Source: Mediterraneibacter faecis JCM 15917 (GTDB lineage Bacteria; Bacillota; Clostridia; Lachnospirales; Lachnospiraceae). Taken from it: a DNA stretch of 64,000 nucleotides. Shown here in pieces: positions 25,986 through 34,895 of this stretch; position 1 is the stretch's first letter, and the number at the start of each line of letters is the position of its first letter. The notes below the pieces were generated by a model. The model worked only from the letters and a program-made list of their open reading frames with translations, was not told where the DNA came from and did no database searches. A program made the position numbers and the translations under genes. The stretch lies in contig BBDW01000002.1 of NCBI GenBank assembly GCA_001312505.1, forward strand, positions 269,676 to 333,675. The letters run 5' to 3'.

Positions 25986-27051
25986 TCTGATTATTGACGT
26001 ATCTTATCATAATGGAGTCATCAACTGGGAAAAGGTAAAAGCATCTGGTTGTGCCGGAGCTATTCTCCGCTGTGGATATGGAGATGATATCGCATCACAG
26101 GACGATAAGCAGTGGATTCGCAACCTTGCAGAGTGCGAAAGACTTGGAATTCCGGTAGGAGTCTATCTGTACAGCTACGCTACTTGTGACAGACAGGCGC
26201 AGAGCGAACTTGATCACATCTTGAGATTGATTAAAGGGCATACATTCCAGTTACCAATTTTCATTGATGTAGAAGAGCCGGGAACACAGAACTATGCTCC
26301 TAGATGCTGTGAAATCGTCTGCGAAGGACTTAAGGCGAATGGATATATTCCGGGAATCTACGCTTCACTGAGTTGGTTTAGCAACCATCTTGGAAGTGTA
26401 CGTGGCAAGTATATTGAATGGATGGCAAGATACAAGAATCTTCCGGAAGATACATACAAGGGACAGTACGCAATTTGGCAGTATTCCTCAGATGGTTATG
26501 TAGATGGAGTCAGCGGAAGAGTAGATGTGAACCATTGCTACATGGAGTTTGGTGGAACTGTTCAGCCTGTTACACCGTCAGCACCTTCTAAGCCAGCAGA
26601 GAAGAAAGACTTAGGACAGGTCGATATTACATATCAGGCTTTCACGGATAGATGGTGGCCACCAGTAGTGAACAAGATTGATTGGGCTGGAAAAGGTGAT
26701 AATGTTCCAATCAAGTGGCTTGCGATCAAAGTTAGCAAGGGAAGTATCCGTTGTCGAGTATACACAAGAAAGAGTGGTTGGCTTCCGTATCTTACATTCG
26801 GCAATAGCTATGATCTGAATGATAAAAAGAACGGAATCCTCGGAGATGGTTCAGAGATTCTTGCTATTGAGCTGTACTACATCACACCGGATGGATATAA
26901 GTACAAGATGGTTCATTACAGAGTTTCTGTTAGAGATAACTCTAACTTCTACGGTGAGCAGATCGACACGTTAAAAACCAACGGTGCAGACGGTTATGCG
27001 GGGGGGGACAAGAAGAGATTCGTGGATAAGTTCCAGGCTTGGATTGAGTAG
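25978..27051 (+). CDS. Endolysin: GH25 muramidase with C-terminal binding domain
   Basis: I take ATG 25978 (GAAGGAAGG eight bases upstream) over GTG 25969. The catalytic domain (about residues 1-195) has the GH25 motifs DVSYHNGVINW, FIDVEEPG (catalytic Asp/Glu) and YAIWQYSSDGYVDGVSGRVDVN. A Pro/Ser linker, then about 150 residues of uncharacterised beta-rich domain and a final SYxVRD-type end. Cleaves peptidoglycan at release. The G7 run at 27001-27007 adds a Gly. Followed by a terminator and the prophage end. Confidence 0.93.
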   Translation: MSNLIIDVSYHNGVINWEKVKASGCAGAILRCGYGDDIASQDDKQWIRNLAECERLGIPVGVYLYSYATCDRQAQSELDHILRLIKGHTFQLPIFIDVEEPGTQNYAPRCCEIVCEGLKANGYIPGIYASLSWFSNHLGSVRGKYIEWMARYKNLPEDTYKGQYAIWQYSSDGYVDGVSGRVDVNHCYMEFGGTVQPVTPSAPSKPAEKKDLGQVDITYQAFTDRWWPPVVNKIDWAGKGDNVPIKWLAIKVSKGSIRCRVYTRKSGWLPYLTFGNSYDLNDKKNGILGDGSEILAIELYYITPDGYKYKMVHYRVSVRDNSNFYGEQIDTLKTNGADGYAGGDKKRFVDKFQAWIE

Positions 27052-27056
27052 AAAAG

Positions 27057-27090
27057 ATGCCCCCAGAGCAGTTCGCTTTGGGGGGGCTTT
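27057..27090 (+). terminator. Terminator of the lysis genes
   Basis: GCCCCCAGAGC (27059-27069) pairs with GCTTTGGGGGC; here the right arm has seven G (27080-27086) against five C, an internal sign of a two-base insertion. Confidence 0.8.
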
Positions 27091-27099
27091 AATATTGTA

Positions 27100-27138
27100 T
27101 CATTTTCTTCTATTTTCGTGTTGCATTTCGTGTTGCAT
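27100..27138 (-). other. Probable right attachment region: 13-codon integrase-like tail
   Basis: On the minus strand the last 13 codons read MQHEMQHENRRK then TGA, built on a direct repeat TTTCGTGTTGCAT of the plus strand. Upstream the frame is closed. Tails of this kind end many Lachnospiraceae tyrosine integrases, so this may be the part of the integrase 3' end carried in the attachment core. The integrase itself is outside the window. Confidence 0.45.
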
Positions 27139-27223
27139 AGTTTTCTAATATCGTATATTTTCACCATTTTATGAGAATTATTCTAATATGCTAGAATCCT
27201 AGAACCTTGTATTTACTGGGAAA

Positions 27224-27260
27224 AACAAAAAACCCAGCAATCATAACGATTACTGGGCTT
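27224..27260 (-). terminator. Terminator of the tRNA-Trp unit
   Basis: On the minus strand AAGCCCAGTAATCG pairs with a complementary arm ending CTGGGTT, followed by a long T run (plus-strand A run 27221-27230). Confidence 0.85.
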
Positions 27261-27261
27261 A

Positions 27262-27336
27262 CAGGGGGGATGAGAGAATCGAACTCCCACCAAAGGTTTT
27301 GGAGACCCCCTATCATACCATTTGACCAATCCCCCT
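27262..27336 (-). tRNA. tRNA-Trp (anticodon CCA), stems distorted by extra G/C
   Basis: On the minus strand, the anticodon loop CTCCAAA, a T arm with TTCGATT and a D arm GTCA..TGAT are clear. The acceptor should read AGGGGAT/ATCCCCT with discriminator G; as given it has five G on one side and six C on the other, and the anticodon stem also has surplus G. The unit has its own promoter and terminator. It lies at the right end of the prophage and may be near its target. Confidence 0.8.
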
Positions 27337-27369
27337 ATTCAGTTGTCGCTTAACTCAAGCGACTTGTTA

Positions 27370-27398
27370 AGTATACCTTATGGAGTGATGAATGTCAA
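27370..27398 (-). promoter_or_regulatory. Promoter of the tRNA-Trp unit
   Basis: On the minus strand TTGACA, exactly 17 bases, TATACT: a near-consensus SigA promoter ending about 33 bases before the tRNA. Confidence 0.9.
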
Positions 27399-27732
27399 GA
27401 AAAAAATAAAGAAAATTCAAGAAATGTTTCAAGGATGGTTCTCTAATTCTGAATCAAATTATAACGCATTTATCCAAGCGATGCTTCGGGGGGAATGTGA
27501 AAGAGATGAATACTTATATGAATGAAGTTGCACTAGCTACATTCAACAGTTTTGATACAGGAAGACATCCGTCAGGAAAAAGTCAGCCGGAGCGTTTCTA
27601 TCATGGATTCGTTCTGGGACTTTTGGTAGAATTAAGAGATTGTTATGAAGTAAAGTCCAACAGAGAAAGCGGTTACGGGCGATATGATGTGATGTTAATA
27701 CCAAGAGAAACGCCGGATCAGGCAATTATAAA
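27388..27732 (+). pseudogene. Relic of an AAA-ATPase / PD-(D/E)XK (DUF1703-like) protein
   Basis: Only the C-terminal portion remains: EMFQGWFSNSESNYNAFIQAMLRG, then (after five rather than six G at 27488-27493) NVKEMNTYMNEVALATF, FDTGRHPSGKSQPERFYHGFVLGLLVELRD and NRESGYGRYDVML. The ATPase half and the nuclease end are missing; the sequence runs into the dapA terminator. Two separate losses make this a real remnant, apart from the artefactual indel. Confidence 0.7.
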
Positions 27733-27770
27733 AAAGGAAGAAGCGACCTCAAAATCACTTCTTCCTTTCT
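27729..27770 (-). terminator. dapA terminator
   Basis: On the minus strand GGAAGAAGTGA pairs with TCGCTTCTTCC followed by T6; it also hairpins on the plus strand. Confidence 0.85.
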
Positions 27771-27778
27771 TTGTTCTC

Positions 27779-28663
27779 TTACAGAATTCCAAGATCCATC
27801 ATTGCTTTTTTCAGAACTTCTTTATGTGCATCTTCCATCTCTGTCAGAGGTGCTCTAAGAGTTCCAACTTCTTTTCCCATCATGTTAAGAGCAGCCTTAA
27901 CCGGGATCGGGTTCACTTCACAGAAGAGAGCATCAACCAGTGGAAGTGCATCTAACTGCATCTTGCGGCTACCTGCGATATCTCCTGAGAAAAATTTGTA
28001 GCACATGTCATGCACGTAAGCCGGAGCTACGTTGGAGAGAACGGAGATAACTCCGATTCCGCCAAGTGCGAGAAGCGGTACAACCTGATCATCATTTCCT
28101 GAGTAAAGATCAACGTTGCCATCACAAAGATGCATGATCTGTGCAACTGTGCTGATATTTCCAGATGCTTCTTTAATACCTACGATGTTCTCAACATCTT
28201 TCACAAGTGTTGCAACTGTCTGTGGCTGAAGTCCACATCCTGTACGGCTTGGTACATTGTACAGAATCGCCGGAATATTTACTTCATTACAAATTGCTGT
28301 GTAATGAGCAATCAGTCCGTTCTGTGTTGCTTTATTATAATATGGTGTAACGAGCAGAATTCCGTCAGCTCCATCTTCCTGAGCTTCTTTGGATAACTGG
28401 ATCGCTGTTCTTGTACAATTAGAACCTGTTCCGGCGATGACCGGGATACGGTGGTTCACACGCTCAATTGCAAAACGGATTGTTGCTGCATGTTCTTCCT
28501 CTGTCATAGTAGCGGATTCACCTGTTGTTCCACAGATGACGATCGCATCTGTTCCGCCTGCAATCTGCTCCTCTAACATCTCATCTAATTTGTCATAATT
28601 GACCTCAAGATTCTCTTTCATCGGAGTAGCGATCGCTACACCTGCGCCTTTAAAAATTGCCAT
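27779..28663 (-). CDS. dapA: 4-hydroxy-tetrahydrodipicolinate synthase
   Basis: 294 residues, the usual length. It condenses pyruvate with aspartate semialdehyde at the entry to lysine and diaminopimelate synthesis. The Schiff-base lysine is in GIKEASGN (Lys164), with Tyr135 and Arg140 in YNVPSRTG and the GTTGES loop (residues 45-50). Binding site GAAGGAGG lies seven or so bases before the ATG. No indel in this gene. A lysine riboswitch lies far upstream in the leader, so it is probably repressed by lysine. Confidence 0.97.
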   Translation of the reverse strand: MAIFKGAGVAIATPMKENLEVNYDKLDEMLEEQIAGGTDAIVICGTTGESATMTEEEHAATIRFAIERVNHRIPVIAGTGSNCTRTAIQLSKEAQEDGADGILLVTPYYNKATQNGLIAHYTAICNEVNIPAILYNVPSRTGCGLQPQTVATLVKDVENIVGIKEASGNISTVAQIMHLCDGNVDLYSGNDDQVVPLLALGGIGVISVLSNVAPAYVHDMCYKFFSGDIAGSRKMQLDALPLVDALFCEVNPIPVKAALNMMGKEVGTLRAPLTEMEDAHKEVLKKAMMDLGIL

Positions 28664-28722
28664 TCTTTTTATCCTCCTTCAACATGGTGAAACAAAGTAT
28701 TACTGGTCACAGCAGGTTATTG

Positions 28723-28867
28723 GTTACTGTTCACTCCCGTGTCAATCACTTCGCTGATTGACACGGAGGATGCGTGTTTTGACTTGAATGCATCTCGCCC
28801 CCCCATCGCCAAAGGCGATTTAAAATGGCGAGATGCGTTGCTGGTCGCACATCGTGTGAACAGTAAC
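28723..28867. repeat. Dispersed hairpin repeat, copy 1 (in the dapA leader)
   Basis: About 145 bases bounded by inverted ends GTTACTGTTCAC and GTGAACAGTAAC. Inside are two strong hairpins: GTGTCAATCA/TGATTGACAC, and GCATCTCGCC/GGCGAGATGC enclosing ATCGCC-AAA-GGCGAT. A nearly identical copy lies at 46644-46784. The seven-C run (28798-28804) is four C in the other copy. No coding capacity. MITE- or REP-like element. Confidence 0.85.
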
Positions 28868-28965
28868 GGTTATTGCGCATAAGTTCCTTGTGAACGATAA
28901 TTATAATAGCCATGAGCAGTAACTGTTTAATATACATCTATGCAAGAATGCGTAAACTGTAAATA

Positions 28966-29040
28966 AACATAAAAGAAACGGCAAGATGCGCCGTCCCAAA
29001 ATATACATTATGTATAATTCAGATAGCTCTCCATCTTGCG
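28966..29040 (-). terminator. Riboswitch-controlled terminator
   Basis: On the minus strand CGCAAGATGG (29031-29040) pairs with GGCGCATCTTGC (28981-28992), followed by TTTCTTTT. The left arm overlaps the 3' side of the lysine riboswitch P1 region, the expected ON/OFF switch. Confidence 0.8.
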
Positions 29041-29190
29041 ATGACAGTCATGCCGCTATTCACGTCATGCCCAAGAACAAGAACTCAGGATTCTTACCCT
29101 TTCGGCATCTTTCCCTTTCCGATGAGTTCTTCTGTTCCTGACACATCCGTCACCTTACTTATGAAAAATGCAACCTCTATCTACGTTTCC
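29015..29190 (-). ncRNA. Lysine riboswitch (L box)
   Basis: On the minus strand the conserved pieces appear in order: GATAGAGGTTGC (5' P1), AAGTAAGGTGACGG, GGAAAGGGAAAGATGCCGA, AGGGTAAG, CTGTCATCGC and GGAGAGCTATC (3' P1). This is the lysine-sensing aptamer; it controls dapA, 350 bases downstream. Between aptamer and dapA lies the hairpin repeat. Confidence 0.9.
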
Positions 29191-29522
29191 GTGTTTAAGC
29201 AAATAATAACACCGAGGGTACAATGATGTCAACATGGTTTCTGGATTTCTTTCTTATTTATAGTACCCGGGTTATAAGTACACCTTATAAAAATTGATTA
29301 TAATAAAGTATAACCGATTTTTTGACTTTTTTCTTATATATATGATATCATTAATTCGCTAGATGTGTGAATGACAAAGTTGTTTCATTTGCACTTTTTT
29401 ATGCTTGTATGTTTGTTTTTTGAAAAACAATCGCAAGAAACGACATAAGATAACAAGAGAAAATTGCGAGGATGAGAACCGCGATCCTTGGAAAAGGTAT
29501 GTGGATAGGAAGGAGACCTACT
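29191..29522. other. AT-rich intergenic control region between dapA leader and hydroxylase operon
   Basis: No gene found. On the plus strand TTGACT (29322-29327) and TATCAT (29346-29351), 18 bases apart, could be a weak promoter for the operon. The minus strand holds several TATAAT-like boxes (about 29270-29310) that could start the riboswitch RNA; none has a clear -35. Confidence 0.5.
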
Positions 29523-30341
29523 GTGTTAACAATCGGTAATTACGTGAAAGTTAAGACACTGGAGGAGGCTTACGAGCTGAATCAGGCAAGAAACAGTCGT
29601 ATCATGGGCGGTATGATGTGGATGAGATTAGGAAATGCAAGAGTGAAGACAATCATTGATATGTCGGAACTTGGTTTGAATGAGATTGAGGAGACAGACC
29701 ATGTATTCCGCATTGGAGCAATGTGTACACTGCGCCAGCTGGAAGAGCATGAGGGGGGGCTGAGAAAATTCTATGGGGACGGAATTGCAGAAAGCCTTCG
29801 TCATATTGTTGGAGTTCAGTTTAGAAATCAGGCAACAGTTGGAGGCAGTATCTATGGAAGATACGGATTTTCTGATGTGCTGACTGCATTACTGGCACTG
29901 GATACATTTGTGGAATTATATAATGGAGGAACTGTTCGACTTTCTGAGTTTGTAAACAGAAAAGCAGATAAGGATATTCTTGTATCCGTGATCGTCAGAA
30001 AGAGCAAGAGAAAATTCCGTTATGAATCAATTCGTCAGACAAAGACAGATTTTCCAGTACTGACATGTTCTGTCGTAACAGGAATTTACAGAGGTCAGGA
30101 GTCCTGGTTCTTTTCGGTAGGAGCAAGACCGATGAAAGCGGCATTGCTTGAAAAGCAGTGGGAGATCCCGAAAGATGCTACAGACGAGCAGCTCACAGAG
30201 TATGCAAAACGTGTGGCAGCAGAATTTACTTATGGAAGCAATATGCGCGGAAGTGCGGAGTACAGACAGCACCTTGCGGAGGTTCTGCTTCGCAGAGAGA
30301 TGCGCTCAATTTTAGATGAATATAATGCGGAGGAGAAATAG
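29523..30341 (+). CDS. Molybdenum hydroxylase, FAD-binding subunit (XdhB/CoxM-like)
   Basis: About 272 residues from GTG 29523 (GGAAGGAG upstream). FAD-binding motif RNQATVGGSIYGRYGFSD at about residue 100 matches the PF00941 family; the C-terminal SVGARPMKAALLE segment is the CO-dehydrogenase flavoprotein C-domain. It passes electrons from the iron-sulfur subunit to NAD+ or another acceptor. First gene of the three-gene operon. The run at 29753-29759 adds a Gly. Confidence 0.9.
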   Translation: MLTIGNYVKVKTLEEAYELNQARNSRIMGGMMWMRLGNARVKTIIDMSELGLNEIEETDHVFRIGAMCTLRQLEEHEGGLRKFYGDGIAESLRHIVGVQFRNQATVGGSIYGRYGFSDVLTALLALDTFVELYNGGTVRLSEFVNRKADKDILVSVIVRKSKRKFRYESIRQTKTDFPVLTCSVVTGIYRGQESWFFSVGARPMKAALLEKQWEIPKDATDEQLTEYAKRVAAEFTYGSNMRGSAEYRQHLAEVLLRREMRSILDEYNAEEK

Positions 30342-30342
30342 G

Positions 30343-30843
30343 ATGGAAGTACAGTTTACCCTGAATGGAAAGAAAGTAAGTACAGAGATCGCTGCAGATA
30401 CAGTCCTTTTGAACCTTCTGCGTGATCTTGGATGTAAGAGTGTAAAATGTGGATGCGAGACAACAAACTGTGGTTTGTGTACAGTATGGATCGATGGAAA
30501 ATCCCGCCTGTCATGTTCTGTTCTTGCAGCAAGCATTGACGGACATGAAGTGACAACACTTGAGGGTGTGGAGAAAGAAGCAGCAGAATTCGGCTCATTT
30601 CTTGCACAGGAAGGTGCGGAGCAGTGTGGATTCTGTTCCCCCCCTGGATTCATTATGAACGTGCTCGCAATGTTTCGTGAATTGAAGAACCCTTCTATAG
30701 AAGAAATCAAAGAATATCTGGCAGGAAATCTGTGCCGCTGTACAGGATACATGGGACAGCTTCGTGCAATCCAGAAATATATGGAAGTCAGAAATACAGC
30801 AGTTAACATTACAGTAAAGAAAATGGGCGGGGGGGAGGAGTAA
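30343..30843 (+). CDS. Molybdenum hydroxylase, [2Fe-2S] subunit (XdhC/CoxS-like)
   Basis: About 166 residues from ATG 30343 (GAGGAGAAATAG). The plant-ferredoxin-type cluster uses CGCETTNCGLC plus a later Cys. The second cluster uses CGFCSPGF and CRCTGY. The C7 run at 30638-30644 turns CSPGF into CSPPGF, which would damage a strictly conserved motif, so it is likely an artefact. It ends three bases before the catalytic subunit gene. Confidence 0.93.
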   Translation: MEVQFTLNGKKVSTEIAADTVLLNLLRDLGCKSVKCGCETTNCGLCTVWIDGKSRLSCSVLAASIDGHEVTTLEGVEKEAAEFGSFLAQEGAEQCGFCSPPGFIMNVLAMFRELKNPSIEEIKEYLAGNLCRCTGYMGQLRAIQKYMEVRNTAVNITVKKMGGGEE

Positions 30844-30845
30844 GA

Positions 30846-33211
30846 ATGGAAAGAATAGATAAAGTTCAGAATCTGATTCCTGAGAAACCGGAATTTGTCC
30901 ACAGCAATCAGGAAAAAGGAGAAGCTATAGAATCCCTGAAGATTGTAAACCGTCCTGTCGTAAAGAAAGATGCTGCTGCACTTGTTACAGGAAAAAGTGT
31001 TTATACAAATGACCTTGCACCGTCAGACTGTCTGATTGTTAAAGTGATCAGAAGTCCATATGCACACGCATTAATTAAGGATATTAACACAGCACGTGCT
31101 GAGGCTGTACCTGGAATCGAATGTGTTCTTACATATAAAGATTGTCCGGATAAGAGATTTACAATGGCTGGTCAGACCTATCCGGAACCAAGTCCGTATG
31201 ACCGTCTGATCCTTGACCAGAGAGTACGTTTCGTTGGAGATGCAGCTGCAATCGTGGCAGGAACTTCAGAGGAAGCAGTTAAGAAAGCGATGAAGCTTGT
31301 GAAGATCCAGTATGAGGTTCTTGAACCGGTACTTGATTTCCGTACAGCAAAGGATAATCCAATCCTTGTGCATCCGGAAGATAACTGGAGAAGCCTCTGC
31401 CCGGTTGGCGCAGACAACAAGAGAAATCTCTGTGCACATGATGTATGTGGAGATGGAGACGTAGAAGCAGTTCTTGCAAAATGTGATCACGTGATCGATC
31501 GCGTTTATCATACAAAGGCGAACCAGCAGGCGATGATGGAGACTTTCCGTACTTATACATATTTAGATGCATACGGAAGATTAAATGTCGTTTCATCTAC
31601 ACAGGTTCCGTTCCATGCAAGAAGAATCCTTGCTCATGCACTCGATATTCCGAAGAGCAAAGTACGTGTGATCAAGCCGAGAATCGGTGGAGGATTCGGT
31701 GCGAAGCAGACTGTAGTTTCCGAAGTTTATCCGGCACTTGTCACATGGAAGACAGGAAAACCGGCGAAGATCATTTACACAAGAGAAGAGTCTTTGATCG
31801 CTTCTTCACCGCGTCATGAGATGGAACTTCATGTACGTCTGGGAGCGGATAAAGAAGGAAATATTAAAGCAATCGATCTCTATACACTTTCCAACACTGG
31901 AGCATTTGGTGAGCACGGACCGACAACCGTAGGTCTTTCCGGTCACAAATCCATTCCACTTTATGGAAAGACAGAAGCATTTCGCTTTACATATGATGTC
32001 GTTTATACAAATGTTATGTCAGCAGGAGCTTACCGTGGATACGGAGCAACACAGGGACAGTTCGCTGTAGAATCAGCTGTAAATGAACTTGCAGAAGTTC
32101 TCGGAATGGACCCGACAGTGCTTCGTGAGAAGAACATGGTACGCCAGGGCGATAAGATGCCGGCTTATTATGGCGAAGTTACAAACAGCTGTACACTCGA
32201 CAGATGTCTTGCCAGAGCAAAAGAAATGATCAACTGGGATGAAAAGTATCCATACCGTGATATGGGAAATGGAAAAGTACGCAGCGTCGGAGTTGCAATG
32301 TCCATGCAGGGATCTGGAATCTCAGCAGTAGATACAGGTGCGGTTGAAATCAAAGTAAATGATGACGGATTCTACAGTCTGATCATTGGAGCTACTGATA
32401 TGGGAACAGGATGCGATACGATCCTTGCCCAGATGGCAGCAGAGTGTCTTGAATGTAAACCGGAAGAAGTTGTTGTATTCGGAGTAGATACAGACATCTC
32501 TCCATACGACTGTGGTTCATACGCATCCAGTACAACTTATGTAACAGGACAGGCAGTTGTTAAGACTTGTGAATCCCTTCGCAAGAAAATCTGCGAGCGT
32601 GGAGCAGAGTATCTCGGATGCAAGCCGGAAGATGTAGATTTCGATGGAGAATATGTAACAGAGCTGGCAACAGGAAAGCAGATTTCAAGAAGTCAGATTG
32701 GAAATAATGTAATGTGTTTCAGTAACGCACCACTTTCCGCAAGTGAAGCATTTTCCTCACCGGTATCTCCACCGCCATTCATGGTTGGTATGGCAGAAGT
32801 TGAGATCGACAAAGAGACAGGTGTACTTGAACTGATCGATTACGTAGCAGTCGTAGACTGCGGAACAGTTATAAATCCGAACCTTGCGCGTGTACAGGTG
32901 GAAGGCGGAATCGCACAGGGAATCGGTATGGCACTGTATGAAGATGTTGTATATAACGAAAAGGGAAAGAACTTCAGCAATTCCCTGATGCAGTATAAGA
33001 TCCCGACTCGTCTTGATGTCGGAACAATCCGTGTTGAGTTCGAGAGCAGCTACGAGCGACAGGACCGTTCGGAGCGAAGTCTATCGGAGAAATCGTAATC
33101 AATACACCGTCACCGGCAATCAGCAATGCAATCCAGAACGCGACAGGAGTGATCATTAGAGAACTGCCGATGACAGCGGAGAAAATTTACAGAGGAATTT
33201 CTGGGCGTTAG
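30846..33211 (+). CDS. Molybdenum hydroxylase catalytic subunit, xanthine dehydrogenase-like (frameshift near 33066)
   Basis: About 788 residues once one missing G near 33066 is restored. Reading on, PFGAKSIGE carries the catalytic Glu and the frame ends TAG at 33211 after VIIRELPMTAEKIYRGISGR. As given it stops at 33098. Molybdopterin-contact motifs are IGGGFGAKQ, GAYRGYGA and QGSGISAVDTG. The operon lacks the maturation genes in this window. Substrate probably a purine or related heterocycle; I cannot say which. Confidence 0.9.
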
Positions 33212-33244
33212 ACTTGGAGTCGGGGAAGAATGAAGTGAAATAAG

Positions 33245-33303
33245 GAAGCTATCAACTACGATAACAACGAATGGAGTTGAATATCGTCGTTGATAGCTTT
33301 TTT
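33245..33303 (+). terminator. Terminator of the hydroxylase operon
   Basis: AAGCTATCAAC with TACGATA pairs with TATCGT and GTTGATAGCTT, then T6. Confidence 0.85.
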
Positions 33304-33498
33304 ACGTTGACATTGTTATTTTATTCTGCTATAGTAAATCCACATCAAAATCTCAGACGTATATTTTCTATATTTCATTTGTCTGAATGTGTTATCGAAA
33401 GGATAACTTTATCTCATATTCAAGGCTGTATCAGCAGGAGATTCCATTTTGATGAGTTACAAAATAACAAAAGAATAAGAAACCAGGAGGAAGCGTCT

Positions 33499-34491
33499 AT
33501 GGGAAAAGCAGATGTTAATGTGAATATCTGGCTAAGTGAGAAGAAAAGATTTGCGAATTTATTTAATGGTGTGATTTATGGTGGAAGGCAGGTGATATTG
33601 CCAGAGGATTTGGAAGAAGTGAATCCTGTTTCATCTGTCAGTGTGAAAAATCGGACCGGGAAAACAAAAAACATGAAAAAATACCGCGATATCATTATGA
33701 AATGGCGAAATCAGGCTACACTTGTGTTACTTGCAAATGAATCACAGGATAAGGTTCATTATGCAATGCCGCACAAGGTAATGCTTTATGATGGAATGGA
33801 TTACGAAACACAGATTCGGAATAATTGGAAAAACTTTAATGACCGACGAAAGCAGAATAAAAAAGCAGGTCAGTCGTTAGAGCATCTTACCGCAGGAGAA
33901 TATCTGTCGCGATTTCGAAAAAAAGATCGATTGATACCGATTATTTCATTAGTCTTTTATTATGGTTCAGAACCGTGGGATGGACCTGTTGATCTGTATG
34001 ATATGTTTCGGTTGGAAGGAACGAAAGAAGAGAAAGAAATTTTGGAGAAATATCTTCCCAATTATAAAATCAATCTTGTAGACGCAGAACGATTGGAAGA
34101 TGTTGAAAAATTTTCGGATGATTTACAAGTGATATTAACTATGCTAAGATATAGGGACAGTAAGGAAGAACTGAAACACTATATTGATGAAAATAAAAAG
34201 TTTTTTCAGAATGTTGATTATGAAACAAGTCAGGCGATGAAAGCATTTTTGAACATGAAACAAATACCAAGTGAAACAGAGCAGAAGGAGGAGATGGTAG
34301 ATATGTGTAAGGCAATACAGGAAATGTATGATGATGGAGTGAAAGATGGAATTCAGCAAGGAATAGCAGCAACTATTAGAACGTGTCAAAATTTGAATGC
34401 TTCTAGAATAGAGACGTTTAATAATGTTCGGAAAGAGTATAAATTAACAGAGGAGCAAACAGAGGAATACTTAAACACATATTGGAAGTGA
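33499..34491 (+). CDS. Rpn family PD-(D/E)XK nuclease (transposase_31-like)
   Basis: I take ATG 33499, after AGGAGG; the 76 codons upstream contain nothing familiar. About 330 residues. Rpn/transposase_31 family marks are GEYLSRFRKKDRLIPIISLVFYYGSEPWDGP and the later LVDAERLEDVEKFSDDLQVILTMLRYR, with the nuclease core and a coiled C-terminal tail. Known members are RecA-independent recombination-promoting nucleases. No indel. Confidence 0.85.
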   Translation: MGKADVNVNIWLSEKKRFANLFNGVIYGGRQVILPEDLEEVNPVSSVSVKNRTGKTKNMKKYRDIIMKWRNQATLVLLANESQDKVHYAMPHKVMLYDGMDYETQIRNNWKNFNDRRKQNKKAGQSLEHLTAGEYLSRFRKKDRLIPIISLVFYYGSEPWDGPVDLYDMFRLEGTKEEKEILEKYLPNYKINLVDAERLEDVEKFSDDLQVILTMLRYRDSKEELKHYIDENKKFFQNVDYETSQAMKAFLNMKQIPSETEQKEEMVDMCKAIQEMYDDGVKDGIQQGIAATIRTCQNLNASRIETFNNVRKEYKLTEEQTEEYLNTYWK

Positions 34492-34494
34492 GGC

Positions 34495-34534
34495 TGAAAC
34501 AAATACCACGAAAAACAGAGCAGAATGAGGAGAA
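34495..34534 (+). repeat. Short duplicated piece of the Rpn gene
   Basis: About 40 bases at 34495-34534 match 34256-34294 inside the Rpn gene (TGAAACAAATACCA, AAACAGAGCAGAA and GAGGAGA are shared). The duplicate supplies the ribosome binding site of the next gene. Confidence 0.7.
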
Positions 34535-34538
34535 AGAG

Positions 34539-34826
34539 ATGAACGCAGTAGAAGCTTTAGATGAATTACAGCGCAAAGCAAGACATGATGATAAATTAAG
34601 AGAACAGTTCATAAAGACAAGGGATGCAGAAGATCCTCTTGGAGGATTCTGCTCTGTATGTCGTGAGACGGGTTATGAACTTTATCCGATGGATATTGTG
34701 CAGGCGGGAGATGAATTTTATGCCGCAATGAAGCGCAGTACGAATGGTGGCGGAGAGAATTCACCGGTGCTTACAGGAGAGGATGACCCTTATGAATTGT
34801 TTTTTGCAGGACTACAAGAACTGTAA
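34539..34826 (+). CDS. Small Nif11-like conserved protein
   Basis: About 95 residues from ATG 34539 (GAGGAGAAAGAG). Pattern: ALDELQRKARHDDKLREQF, FCSVCRETGYELYPMDIVQAGDEF, then KRSTNGGGENSPVLTGEDD. The front resembles Nif11-type helices. No biosynthetic genes nearby, so a precursor role is not supported. Role unknown. Confidence 0.65.
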   Translation: MNAVEALDELQRKARHDDKLREQFIKTRDAEDPLGGFCSVCRETGYELYPMDIVQAGDEFYAAMKRSTNGGGENSPVLTGEDDPYELFFAGLQEL

Positions 34827-34895
34827 AAATAATTTTAGTGTATAAGCATTAGACATAAATGAACAGAAGTGATTACAAAATAGGAAGATTTATTG

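Noticed and set aside
28746..28937. Reverse frame inside the hairpin repeat
   Set aside because: Created by the palindromic repeat; not conserved as a frame in the second copy.
30846..33211. Hydroxylase as a true pseudogene
   Set aside because: Only one base is missing, the rest is intact to the natural stop, and similar indels affect essential genes throughout.
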